From contig JAEEQW010000003.1 of NCBI GenBank assembly GCA_016285515.1, positions 1-64,000 on the forward strand: 64,000 bases of DNA, in the 5' to 3' direction. The notes below the pieces were generated by a model. It was not told the DNA's origin and did not search any database. It worked only from the letters and a program-made list of their open reading frames with translations. The DNA comes from Bacteroidales bacterium. Its GTDB lineage: Bacteria > Bacteroidota > Bacteroidia > Bacteroidales > BM520. The position numbers were made by a program, and so were the translations under genes. Shown here piece after piece: positions 9,890-18,722 of this stretch (positions are counted from its first letter, which is position 1; each line of letters opens with the position of its first letter).

Positions 9890-10818
9890 TAATTAGTTGT
9901 CAGTTCACGGAATACATCTTCGAGTTTGGTTTCAACCGAAGTAAGCCCTGTCAATGTCCAACCTCTTGACACACAAAGGTTAAACACATCGCGTTTGGAA
10001 GTGGTCTGAGGTCTTGAATGAAATTCAAACTTGTTTTCACTATCCTTTATAATGTCAACCGAAGCGGCATTAGGCAGTTCTGCCAGTGCCTTGTAGATTT
10101 CATTGGTGTTACCGTCTTCGATTTCGATTTTCAGTATTTCATCGTTTGATGCCTGATGACGCAGGTCAGATGCCGTGCCGTTGGCGACTATTTTGCCTTT
10201 GTTGATGATGAGAATGCGGTCGCATGTGGCTTCTACTTCGGCAAGGATGTGAGAGCTGAGAATGACAGTCTTCTCTTTGCCTATTCGTTTGATGAGATCG
10301 CGTATTTCTACTATCTGGTTAGGGTCAAGGCCTGAAGTCGGTTCATCGAGAATCAGAGCCTCCGGGTCATGAATGAGAGCCTGTGCGAGACCGACTCTCT
10401 GTTTGTAGCCCTTCGACAGTTCATTGATGTTTTTATGCTTTTCATTCATAAGACCGCAGACAGTGAGAGTCTCCAAAAGTCTTTCGTCAAGCGCATTTTT
10501 CTTAACTCCTTGTAACAGGGCCACATACCTAAGATAATCTATGATAGCCATATCCTGATACAGCGGGTTGTTTTCAGGGAGATAACCGATTAGTGCCTTT
10601 ACCTTTTCAGGTTGGCGTGTGACGGAATAATTGCCTATGGTTATTTCTCCGGAACTTGGGGCAAAGTATGTTGTTATGGCTTTCATCGTTGTTGTCTTCC
10701 CAGCGCCGTTAGGACCGAGAAAGCCTAAAACCTCTCCGGTCTTAACTTTGAACGATATATTGTCCACAGCTTTGTATGAACCATACATCTTGGTAAAATT
10801 CCTAACTTCTATATCCAT
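9889..10818 (-). CDS. gldA: ABC transporter ATP-binding protein GldA
   Basis: Walker A GPNGAGKTT, ELSKGYKQRVGLAQALIHDPEALILDEPTSGLDP. Confidence 0.88.
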   Translation of the reverse strand: MDIEVRNFTKMYGSYKAVDNISFKVKTGEVLGFLGPNGAGKTTTMKAITTYFAPSSGEITIGNYSVTRQPEKVKALIGYLPENNPLYQDMAIIDYLRYVALLQGVKKNALDERLLETLTVCGLMNEKHKNINELSKGYKQRVGLAQALIHDPEALILDEPTSGLDPNQIVEIRDLIKRIGKEKTVILSSHILAEVEATCDRILIINKGKIVANGTASDLRHQASNDEILKIEIEDGNTNEIYKALAELPNAASVDIIKDSENKFEFHSRPQTTSKRDVFNLCVSRGWTLTGLTSVETKLEDVFRELTTN

Positions 10819-10910
10819 AAAACGTCTGTTTTAAATCAAAACGCGAAAATACTGCTTTTTTGCCATATTCTCCATATAGGTTATAAATATTTAACAACAA
10901 ATAGCATATA

Positions 10911-12020
10911 TCAGTTTTTGACATCGAGAGCATCGCGTAATCCGTTGCCCAACAGCATGAAGGCAAGCACAAGCAACATGATTGCAATGCCAGGTATGAT
11001 TGACAGATACGGATATCCGAGAATGAGATAGGCATAGCTTTCCTTAATCATCATTCCCCATGATGGCATCGGCGGCTGTACTCCGATGCCTAAGAAACTC
11101 AGCCCTGCCTCAAGAAGGATGGATGTCGCAAAATTGCTTGCTGAAATGACCAGCAGCGGACTAATGATGTTCGGGAGAAGATGATGTATGATGATTCGTG
11201 TTGAACTATAACCCAGCGTCTTTGCGGCATCTATATATTCCTGCTCCTTTATTGAGATAACCTGCCCACGAACCATTCTTGCCACATCAACCCATAGTGT
11301 GAGCCCTATTGCGATGAATATCTGCCAGAATCCTCTTCCAAGTGCAAAACTTATTGCAATGACAAGCAATAACGACGGTATAGCCCATACAACATTGATG
11401 AGCCACATCAGAAATTTGTCAATGCCACCTCTGAAATATCCTGCTATTGAACCAATGAAAACGCCTATCAGCAGTGACAGGATTACCGCAACTGTTCCAA
11501 TGGACAGACTGACGCGCGTACCCAGGATAAGTCTGCTGAAGACATCGCGTCCATATCGGTCAGTACCGAATATGTATCGCTTGGAGACGACTTCAATATC
11601 AGACTCTTCAGAGTGCATGTCCATTTTGCCTTCAATCCCGTCGATGGTTTCGTATTCTATTGCTCCGCCTTCAATGGTATAGGATTTTATCGGGAGATAG
11701 GTGCTTATATCCGGAATTCCGGTAAAAAAGTTCTTTAACGACATTCTTTGCTGTTCGGAACTGCGCGGTGTTATCTTTAGCATGTCAACTTTGAAGCCTG
11801 GACGGCGGATTGCAATTTCAATCAGCTGATTGTTCGCATTGGGAGTTTTGTCGGGAATAATCTGATATGCGAAGACTGAAATTATTATACAGAAGACAAT
11901 GAACCATAATGAAATCATCGCCAACTTGTTTTTTTTCAGTTTTTTAATTACTTGCTGTGAGTTGTATGAGAGCTTCACCTTTGTTATTATTATTCCTTTT
12001 GCAAAGTTAATGCTTTTCAC
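10911..12020 (-). CDS. ABC transporter permease, DppC/OppC-like; true start probably GTG at 11978
   Basis: FGTDRYGRDVFSRLILGTRVSL, EQEYIDAAKTLGYSSTRIIIHHLLPNI; a minus-strand -7 element (CAAAGTTA, 12002-12009) overlaps the longer start. Confidence 0.85.
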   Translation of the reverse strand: MKSINFAKGIIITKVKLSYNSQQVIKKLKKNKLAMISLWFIVFCIIISVFAYQIIPDKTPNANNQLIEIAIRRPGFKVDMLKITPRSSEQQRMSLKNFFTGIPDISTYLPIKSYTIEGGAIEYETIDGIEGKMDMHSEESDIEVVSKRYIFGTDRYGRDVFSRLILGTRVSLSIGTVAVILSLLIGVFIGSIAGYFRGGIDKFLMWLINVVWAIPSLLLVIAISFALGRGFWQIFIAIGLTLWVDVARMVRGQVISIKEQEYIDAAKTLGYSSTRIIIHHLLPNIISPLLVISASNFATSILLEAGLSFLGIGVQPPMPSWGMMIKESYAYLILGYPYLSIIPGIAIMLLVLAFMLLGNGLRDALDVKN

Positions 12021-12031
12021 TTAAAAATGAT

Positions 12032-12039
12032 TATTTTTG
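12032..12039 (+). promoter_or_regulatory. -7 promoter element TATTTTTG upstream of MORN/YwqK-type gene
   Basis: TAnnTTTG motif 27 bp upstream of ATG at 12066. Confidence 0.5.
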
Positions 12040-12065
12040 CAGTCAAGAAAAAATATATATCAAAT

Positions 12066-12815
12066 ATGAAAAGAATTTATTTGTTATTAGCTATTAGTCT
12101 GATACCTCTCGTATCATTCTGTCAGAACAATGGTAGTGTTAATCAGAACAATGATAATGCTGTTGTAAGAGAAAAGTCCGCCAACCGTGAGGAAAATGTC
12201 GGACGTTATGTCAATGGGAAAAAGGATGGCATTTGGACAAACTATAACGACAAGGGAATGCTCAGAGCCATAACCGAATATAAAGATGGTGAAAAGAATG
12301 GATTATATGTATCTTTTGACCACCAGGGCACTCTTGAGAAGGAAGAATATTATGTCAACGGCAAACTTGATGGCGAAAGCAAGAAATATCTCCATGGCAA
12401 TTATATCAATATTCTCGCTCATTATAAGAACGGTGAGCTGGATGGCGAATACAAGCAATATTATACCGACAAGCCAACACAGCTGATGGAGGAGTCGTTC
12501 TATGTTGATGGTGTGAAAGATGGGAAATCAACATATTTTGGGTCAAATGGTCATGCTATTGCGGAATACACCTATACAAAAGGATTGTTCAATGGTGTGT
12601 GCAAGACATTCTACGAGACTGGTTTGCTCAGAACAGTTGAAAATTACGTCAACGATGAACTGCAAGGCGAATATAAGGAGTATTATGAGGATGGCAAGAC
12701 TGTAAAGGTTTCCGGAAATTATAAAAAAGGCAAGAAAGATGGCCAGTGGATGGAATACAGCCCTAATGGTTCTGTCATAAACAAAACCACATTCGCCAAT
12801 GGCGTTGCCAAGTAA
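12066..12815 (+). CDS. MORN-repeat / YwqK-family secreted protein
   Basis: Signal peptide MKRIYLLLAISLIPLVSFCQ; repeated YxNGKxDGxxxxY units. Confidence 0.8.
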   Translation: MKRIYLLLAISLIPLVSFCQNNGSVNQNNDNAVVREKSANREENVGRYVNGKKDGIWTNYNDKGMLRAITEYKDGEKNGLYVSFDHQGTLEKEEYYVNGKLDGESKKYLHGNYINILAHYKNGELDGEYKQYYTDKPTQLMEESFYVDGVKDGKSTYFGSNGHAIAEYTYTKGLFNGVCKTFYETGLLRTVENYVNDELQGEYKEYYEDGKTVKVSGNYKKGKKDGQWMEYSPNGSVINKTTFANGVAK

Positions 12816-12827
12816 AGTTAGTGTTGG

Positions 12828-15092
12828 TTAGCGTGAGTTGAACTCCGTAAGGACTCCATTTTTCCAATAAATATCCACAGTTTTCCCTTTTTGGGTTCTT
12901 AATCCCTTAATATAACCGTTTTTCCATTCTTTTGGCAAAGCCGGTAAAGGTTGTTCCGTTACAGGATTCAGAAGCATTTCGGCAATTCCTGCAGTGGCAC
13001 CCATGTTACCGTCAAGTTGAAATGGGGGATGTGCGCAGAAAAGATTGTTGTATGTGCCGCCGCCCAAATTGTCATAACCACTGTTCCCGATAGGGTATAA
13101 AAGTCGGTGAAGCAGTTTGTATGCGTGTTCTCCGTCTTCAAGTCTTGCCCAGAAGTTGATTTTCCATGCAAGTGACCAGCCGGTGCCGTCATCGCCGCGG
13201 CTTTCAAGAGTTTTTCTCGCTGCAGCGGCTAATTCCGGAGTCGTTTTTACCGATATGTCATCATCTGGATATAATGCGTAAAGATGAGACACATGCCGGT
13301 GATGGTCGTCGCGTTTGTCAACGTCTTCTCTCCATTCCTGCAGTTGTCCCCAGCTTCCGATTTTGTTTGGGTAAATTTTTGGAAGCATCATCCTGATTGT
13401 ATCTGAAAATCCGGATTTTTTATCAAGTATTTCCGTGGCTTTAAGGTAGTTGTCGAATAAATCGCGTACTATTTGATGATCCATTGTCGCTCCCTGCGAT
13501 ATTCCACCGTGTTCGGGAGAATAGGAAGGATTGGACACGTAATAGCCATCATCGTCCAGTGTAAGATAATCGACCCAGAATCGGGCGGCTTCCTCTATTG
13601 ATGGATATGCCTTATATCGCAGGAAATCAATATCTTGTGAGTATAGATAGTGCTCCCACAGATGACGGCATAGCCATGCGCCTCCGGCTGGAAAGAATGC
13701 CCACGGCATGTCTTCCCCGACTGCAGTGAATCCGAACGGATTGTTGATGGTGTTGACAGTCCAGCCACGCGCATTAAAGAATTGTTGTGCTGTAATGCTG
13801 CCCGGAACTTTCAACGTTGGGATGTAATCCAATAATGGAATGGCACATTCGCTTAGATTGCAGATTTCGGCTGGCCAGTATAGCATCTGTTCGTTGATGT
13901 TGCAGTGGTAGTCACACGACCACGGCGGGGTGGTGCTGTTGTTCCAACGTCCCTGCAGATTCAGCGGCATTCCGCCTTTACGTGAACCGGAAATCATCAG
14001 ATACCTGCCGTACTGAAAATATAACTCTTCTAAGCCCGGATCGTTACCATAGTCGGCATAATCTATGAGCCTGAGATTGACCGGCAATTCGTTGCGACCG
14101 TCACCCAATTCTATTTCAACTCTGTTGAATAATTCCTGATAATCAGTAAGTTGGGTGTCGAGAACTTGCTGGTATGTCTTGGAACTGAGTTTCGACATGA
14201 TGTCTGCACAGATGTTCATCGGATTATTGCCTGTGTATGATGGAAACTCATTTTTATATGAAGTTGCGGCAGTGCTGTAAAAATCAATATACTTGGCATT
14301 TTCGATGATGATGGTGTTGTCTGCGCATGTAATCTGTCCGTCAGAGCCAACTTTCGACATCACATAGAATTTCATGTTGTTGTCCTGGATGTAACCCGAC
14401 TTGCTGATTATGTCGCCGTACATTTTGAAATCTGACGTGTAATGTGGAGAGATTAAGGAAATGCTATAGGACACAGGTTTCGATGATTCAAAATGATAGA
14501 CCATGATTCTGTCAGGGTAATCACCGAAATATGTTCTTTTGAAATCTATCTTGTCAGCGGTATATTCGACGAATCCATGTCCAGTGTTCAGGTCGATGCC
14601 GCGTTTGTAGTCCTTTATGCTGTCGTGGTTGCATCCGGTGATGTATATGATGTAACTGCCGAGGTTTTGCTGTGCGCCAAACTCTCCATAGAACTGGGAA
14701 GGGTAGGTGTATTGGATTTTACTGGTAAGCTTGTTTTGGGCGAGTTCATTGGCTTCATCGAATTTGCCCTCCTTCATGAGCATTCTCAATTGTGGAAGGT
14801 ATTTATAGGCGTCAGGATTGTTGTTCCCGAAATTATAATTTGGATTTGAACCGGGTCCACCAGTCCATAAAGTGCCTTCAGTAAACTGGATTTCCTCAGT
14901 AGGGACACCTCCGTAAAACATGCTTCCGATATATCCGTTTCCTATTGGCAATGCTTCTGTCATCCAGTCGGTTGCAGGGGTGTTGTACCATAGGATCAAA
15001 TCCTTGTTGCTTGCTTCTTCAGCAACATTCTGCCGTTTCTGGCATGATACAAGAAGCACGCACAGCAGCAAAAACAAGATGTATCTGTTCAT
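12828..15092 (-). CDS. Glycoside hydrolase family 95 (alpha-L-fucosidase / alpha-L-galactosidase)
   Basis: LWYNTPATDWMTEALPIGNGYIGSMFYGGVPTEEIQFTEGTLWTGGPG; NLQGRWNN; DYHCNINEQMLYWPAE. Confidence 0.92.
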   Translation of the reverse strand: MNRYILFLLLCVLLVSCQKRQNVAEEASNKDLILWYNTPATDWMTEALPIGNGYIGSMFYGGVPTEEIQFTEGTLWTGGPGSNPNYNFGNNNPDAYKYLPQLRMLMKEGKFDEANELAQNKLTSKIQYTYPSQFYGEFGAQQNLGSYIIYITGCNHDSIKDYKRGIDLNTGHGFVEYTADKIDFKRTYFGDYPDRIMVYHFESSKPVSYSISLISPHYTSDFKMYGDIISKSGYIQDNNMKFYVMSKVGSDGQITCADNTIIIENAKYIDFYSTAATSYKNEFPSYTGNNPMNICADIMSKLSSKTYQQVLDTQLTDYQELFNRVEIELGDGRNELPVNLRLIDYADYGNDPGLEELYFQYGRYLMISGSRKGGMPLNLQGRWNNSTTPPWSCDYHCNINEQMLYWPAEICNLSECAIPLLDYIPTLKVPGSITAQQFFNARGWTVNTINNPFGFTAVGEDMPWAFFPAGGAWLCRHLWEHYLYSQDIDFLRYKAYPSIEEAARFWVDYLTLDDDGYYVSNPSYSPEHGGISQGATMDHQIVRDLFDNYLKATEILDKKSGFSDTIRMMLPKIYPNKIGSWGQLQEWREDVDKRDDHHRHVSHLYALYPDDDISVKTTPELAAAARKTLESRGDDGTGWSLAWKINFWARLEDGEHAYKLLHRLLYPIGNSGYDNLGGGTYNNLFCAHPPFQLDGNMGATAGIAEMLLNPVTEQPLPALPKEWKNGYIKGLRTQKGKTVDIYWKNGVLTEFNSR

Positions 15093-15115
15093 TTCGGAGT
15101 ATATGGAACAAAAAG

Positions 15116-17122
15116 TTATTTGCTCAGTCTGATGGCAGTGCCGCCGCCCGGTGCGAGATGAACAGATATCTTGCCGTTGACGATTCTTTCAGTGGACTTT
15201 ACATAGTCGGAAGCTTTCTTGTCGGCATTGGCTCCGTCCTTAAAAATCTCACATTTCGTGAAATAGCCTAATACATTGGTGTTGATTTCGATATCCATCG
15301 GCGACCAGTTGTTGATGGCTCCGATATACCAGTCATTGCCTTTTCTGCGTGCAATGACAACGTATTCTCCTAATTTGCCATCCAAGGAGATGGTCTCATC
15401 CCATGTTGTCGGTATCTTTGCAATGAAATCAGTGCATTCCTGATTGTTCGTATAGTTTACAGGGTTGTCGCAAAGCATGTTGAAAGGTGATTCGAAAATC
15501 ACGTATTCAGCGAGTTGGCGGCATCTTGTGCCTTGGCTCATTGGTTCTGAATACACACCTCTGAAGTTGCTCTTTGTGGCATTTCTCATGGCACCTTGCG
15601 TGAAGTCGAAATATCCGGCAACCTGGCGGATGAAAGGAATCGTGACTTCGTAGTTTACAAGGTCATAGTTTTTAACTTCAGGTATCCATTTTGCCTGTTC
15701 TAGTCCCCACACTCCTTCACAATTGAGTACGTTTGGATATGTGCGGCACAGACCTGTCGGTTTGTAAGCACCGTGGAAGTCAATGAAAAGATGGTATTTT
15801 GCAGCTGTTTCAGCCATTCTGTAGTAGAAATCAACAATTTTCTGATCATCTCTGTCCATGAAATCCACCTTGAAACCTTTTATGCCCATCTCGGAATAAT
15901 GCTTGCAGACATGCTCCATGTCACGATCCATGGCATAATAACCTGCCCAGAGAACAATGCCCACGTTTTTGCTTTTGGCATAGTTTACAAGTTCCTGTAA
16001 ATTGATTTCAGGAACTATCTGGAACAGGTCGGCCTGCTTGTTGACAGCCCATCCTTCATCAAGGATAACGTATTCTATGCCGTTTTCACTTGCAAAGTCG
16101 ATGTAGAACTTGTAGGTGTCGTTGTTTATGCCTGATTTGAACGGTACTCCTGATATATTCCAGCAGTTCCACCAGTCCCAGGCAACTTTACCGGGTTTTA
16201 TCCAGCTGATATCCTCAACTCTTGATGGAGATGCGAGTTTGTAGACCATGTCGTTGTTGGTGAGTTCATAATCGTGGTCGGAAATAGTAATCAGACGCCA
16301 TGGGAATGAGCGTCTGCCGCTAGTTTTGGCGATGAATTCCTCTCTTTCTGTGACTATTTTCTGAAGCATGTTGTGACCGCCCTGAACTTCACTTTTCGGG
16401 TATGTCGCATAATGACCTTTTAATGAATTATTACGACGGTTGTTCTTAATCAGATACATTCCCGGATAGTCTTCGAGATCTGCTTCGGTGATGACAGCTT
16501 TTATGTCTTTGTCATATTTAATAAGTACAGGCAGAAACGCAATTCTGTCATCCGGAGTTTCAGACAATTTGGCTGTCGTGTATTGGGCCTCAAACGAACT
16601 CATGTATTGCTTCTCTATGACAGTGCCGAAATCCTGGTCGCGTGCATCAGGATAGGGCATCAGCGTAGTGTAATCCTTCATGAAATTGAATTCAGCGAGT
16701 TCATCTTCAACAATGATGTCTTTTTTGAAATCGGTTACAAAATGATATGCAACACCTTCATTGTAAGCTCTGAAAACAATCTGATAGTTTCCTTTGAAAT
16801 TGAGTACCAATTCATTGTAATTATCAATGATTTCACTCTTCTTGTAAAAAGGTGAGGATATGGTCTGATTTACTTTATTGATTTTTGATTTATTGCATGA
16901 CGGATTCACGCCGAGGGCAACACCACCATCAAGTTTCATGGCTATGGCGCAGTCCTGCAGGATTATAACATTACCGTGAGTTACTGAATAAGTCACGTTT
17001 TTAGGCGATATTTTCACTGTCACCTTGTTTACTCCGTTTGGAGAATCAAGGTTGTAGATTTTCTGTGCTGAAACTGTTGTTGCGATTGTCGCAAGTATGA
17101 CTAATAAAAGTAGTTTTTTCAT
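15116..17122 (-). CDS. Glycoside hydrolase family 97 (SusB-like)
   Basis: VAWDWWNCWNISGVPFKSGINNDTYKFYIDFASENGIEYVILDEGW, GIKGFKVDFMDRDDQ, PGGGTAIRL; start at MKKLLLLVILATIATTVSA. Confidence 0.92.
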   Translation of the reverse strand: MKKLLLLVILATIATTVSAQKIYNLDSPNGVNKVTVKISPKNVTYSVTHGNVIILQDCAIAMKLDGGVALGVNPSCNKSKINKVNQTISSPFYKKSEIIDNYNELVLNFKGNYQIVFRAYNEGVAYHFVTDFKKDIIVEDELAEFNFMKDYTTLMPYPDARDQDFGTVIEKQYMSSFEAQYTTAKLSETPDDRIAFLPVLIKYDKDIKAVITEADLEDYPGMYLIKNNRRNNSLKGHYATYPKSEVQGGHNMLQKIVTEREEFIAKTSGRRSFPWRLITISDHDYELTNNDMVYKLASPSRVEDISWIKPGKVAWDWWNCWNISGVPFKSGINNDTYKFYIDFASENGIEYVILDEGWAVNKQADLFQIVPEINLQELVNYAKSKNVGIVLWAGYYAMDRDMEHVCKHYSEMGIKGFKVDFMDRDDQKIVDFYYRMAETAAKYHLFIDFHGAYKPTGLCRTYPNVLNCEGVWGLEQAKWIPEVKNYDLVNYEVTIPFIRQVAGYFDFTQGAMRNATKSNFRGVYSEPMSQGTRCRQLAEYVIFESPFNMLCDNPVNYTNNQECTDFIAKIPTTWDETISLDGKLGEYVVIARRKGNDWYIGAINNWSPMDIEINTNVLGYFTKCEIFKDGANADKKASDYVKSTERIVNGKISVHLAPGGGTAIRLSK

Positions 17123-17532
17123 ATTTGATTGTTTGACAGATAATATTCTATGGTTTTTTTCCATATATGGTAAATGATGACGGTAAGAATGAAGCCGAAT
17201 GTGATACCAGAGACGTCTGCTACAATGTCGAGCCATTCAAAACTTCTTCTTGGAAGAAAAAATTGCAGTATTTCAGTTGAGAAAGCTATTAAAACACTGA
17301 CACTTGCCGTTGTAACATACCTAATCCATTCCTTCTTTTGTTTGAAGGTACATATCCATAAAAAAAATGGCATAGGTGTAAACAAGCAGAAATGTATGCA
17401 TTTGTCTATCGGAATCTTAAACGGCCAATATTCTATGAACATAACAAACGATTTGCCCATCGGTTTTGTTAGCACATAGAAAATCAGTATCAGATAAATT
17501 GCAAGCAGTATAAATCTGTAACCTTGTTTCAT
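17119..17532 (-). CDS. VanZ-family membrane protein
   Basis: DKCIHFCLFTPMPFFLW, AFSTEILQFFLPRRSFEWLDIVADVSGITFG. Confidence 0.82.
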   Translation of the reverse strand: MKQGYRFILLAIYLILIFYVLTKPMGKSFVMFIEYWPFKIPIDKCIHFCLFTPMPFFLWICTFKQKKEWIRYVTTASVSVLIAFSTEILQFFLPRRSFEWLDIVADVSGITFGFILTVIIYHIWKKTIEYYLSNNQI

Positions 17533-17543
17533 TCTGATGTATG

Positions 17544-18722
17544 TTAATAATCGAAGGTTCCGTAAGGACTCTGTATTGTCAGCCTCTTGCAGTCGGCATG
17601 TTCGCAATATCCAATTATTTGTGCATCAATGTTGTATGATCTTGAGATATTAATGATTTGACTTGCGAATTGATGTGGGATGTATATTTCGAGTCTGTGT
17701 CCCATGTTGAAAGTTTTGTACATTTCCATCCAGTCTGTTCCGCTCTGACTTTGAATTATGCTGAACAGAGGCGGTGTCGGGAAGAGGTTGTCCTTTACGA
17801 CATGCAGATTATCAATGAAATGCAGAATTTTGGTCTGACCTCCGCCGGAGCAGTGAATCATTCCGTGAATTTCATTACGAAGTTCCTTCAGTATTGTGTT
17901 GACAACAGGGAGATAGGTCCTTGTCGGTGACAGCACGAGTTTTCCCATATCTCGGTCTATACCGTTGACCGGGTCTGTGAGCTTGCAGGACCCGGAGTAT
18001 ATCAGGTTGTAAGGAACATCATGGTCGTAGGTCTCAGGATATTTTTCGGCGTATTTTTTGCAGAACACATCGTGGCGTGCAGAAGTAAGTCCATTGCTGC
18101 CCATACCGCCGTTGTAGCTTTTTTCGTAAGAAGCCTGTCCGAATGATGCAAGTCCTACGATTACATCGCCGTCCTGGATTTTTTCGTTGGTGATTATTTC
18201 AGAACGTTTTACACGTGCGGTAACGGTAGTGTCAACAATGATGGTTCGTACGAGATCGCCAACATCAGCTGTTTCACCGCCTGTCGAAATGATGTTGACA
18301 CCGAGGTCGTGCATTTCCTGGATGAATTCCTCGTTTCCGTTGATGATGGCTGAAATCACCTCACCTGGGATGAGGTTCTTGTTACGTCCTATCGTTGATG
18401 ACATAAGAATGTTGTCGGTAATGCCGACGCACATCAGGTCATCGGTATTCATCACGATGGAATCCTGTGCTATTCCTTTCCAGACTGACATGTCGCCTGT
18501 TTCTTTCCAATACAGATAGGCGAGAGAGGACTTGGTACCGGCACCGTCGGCATGCATAACATTGCAGTAATCTTTGTCTTTTCCCATCACGTCTTCTATC
18601 ACTTTGCAGAAGGCGTTGGGGAATATGCCTTTGGATGAGTTCTTTATCGCATTGTGTACATCTTCCTTGGATGATGATACGCCGCGCTGTTCATATCTTG
18701 ATTTGTATTCCATCTTATTCAA
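17544..18722 (-). CDS. purM: Phosphoribosylformylglycinamidine cyclo-ligase (AIR synthase)
   Basis: YEQRGVSSSKEDVHNAI, HADGAGTKSSLAYLYWKETGD, DDLMCVGITDNILMSSTIGRNK, STGGETADVGDLVRTIIVD. Confidence 0.85.
   Translation of the reverse strand: MNKMEYKSRYEQRGVSSSKEDVHNAIKNSSKGIFPNAFCKVIEDVMGKDKDYCNVMHADGAGTKSSLAYLYWKETGDMSVWKGIAQDSIVMNTDDLMCVGITDNILMSSTIGRNKNLIPGEVISAIINGNEEFIQEMHDLGVNIISTGGETADVGDLVRTIIVDTTVTARVKRSEIITNEKIQDGDVIVGLASFGQASYEKSYNGGMGSNGLTSARHDVFCKKYAEKYPETYDHDVPYNLIYSGSCKLTDPVNGIDRDMGKLVLSPTRTYLPVVNTILKELRNEIHGMIHCSGGGQTKILHFIDNLHVVKDNLFPTPPLFSIIQSQSGTDWMEMYKTFNMGHRLEIYIPHQFASQIINISRSYNIDAQIIGYCEHADCKRLTIQSPYGTFDY

Noticed and set aside
12828-17122. GH95-GH97 pair as a polysaccharide utilisation locus
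   Set aside because: No SusC/SusD pair, regulator or other CAZymes adjacent; only two co-oriented glycosidases, so a PUL call is not supported.
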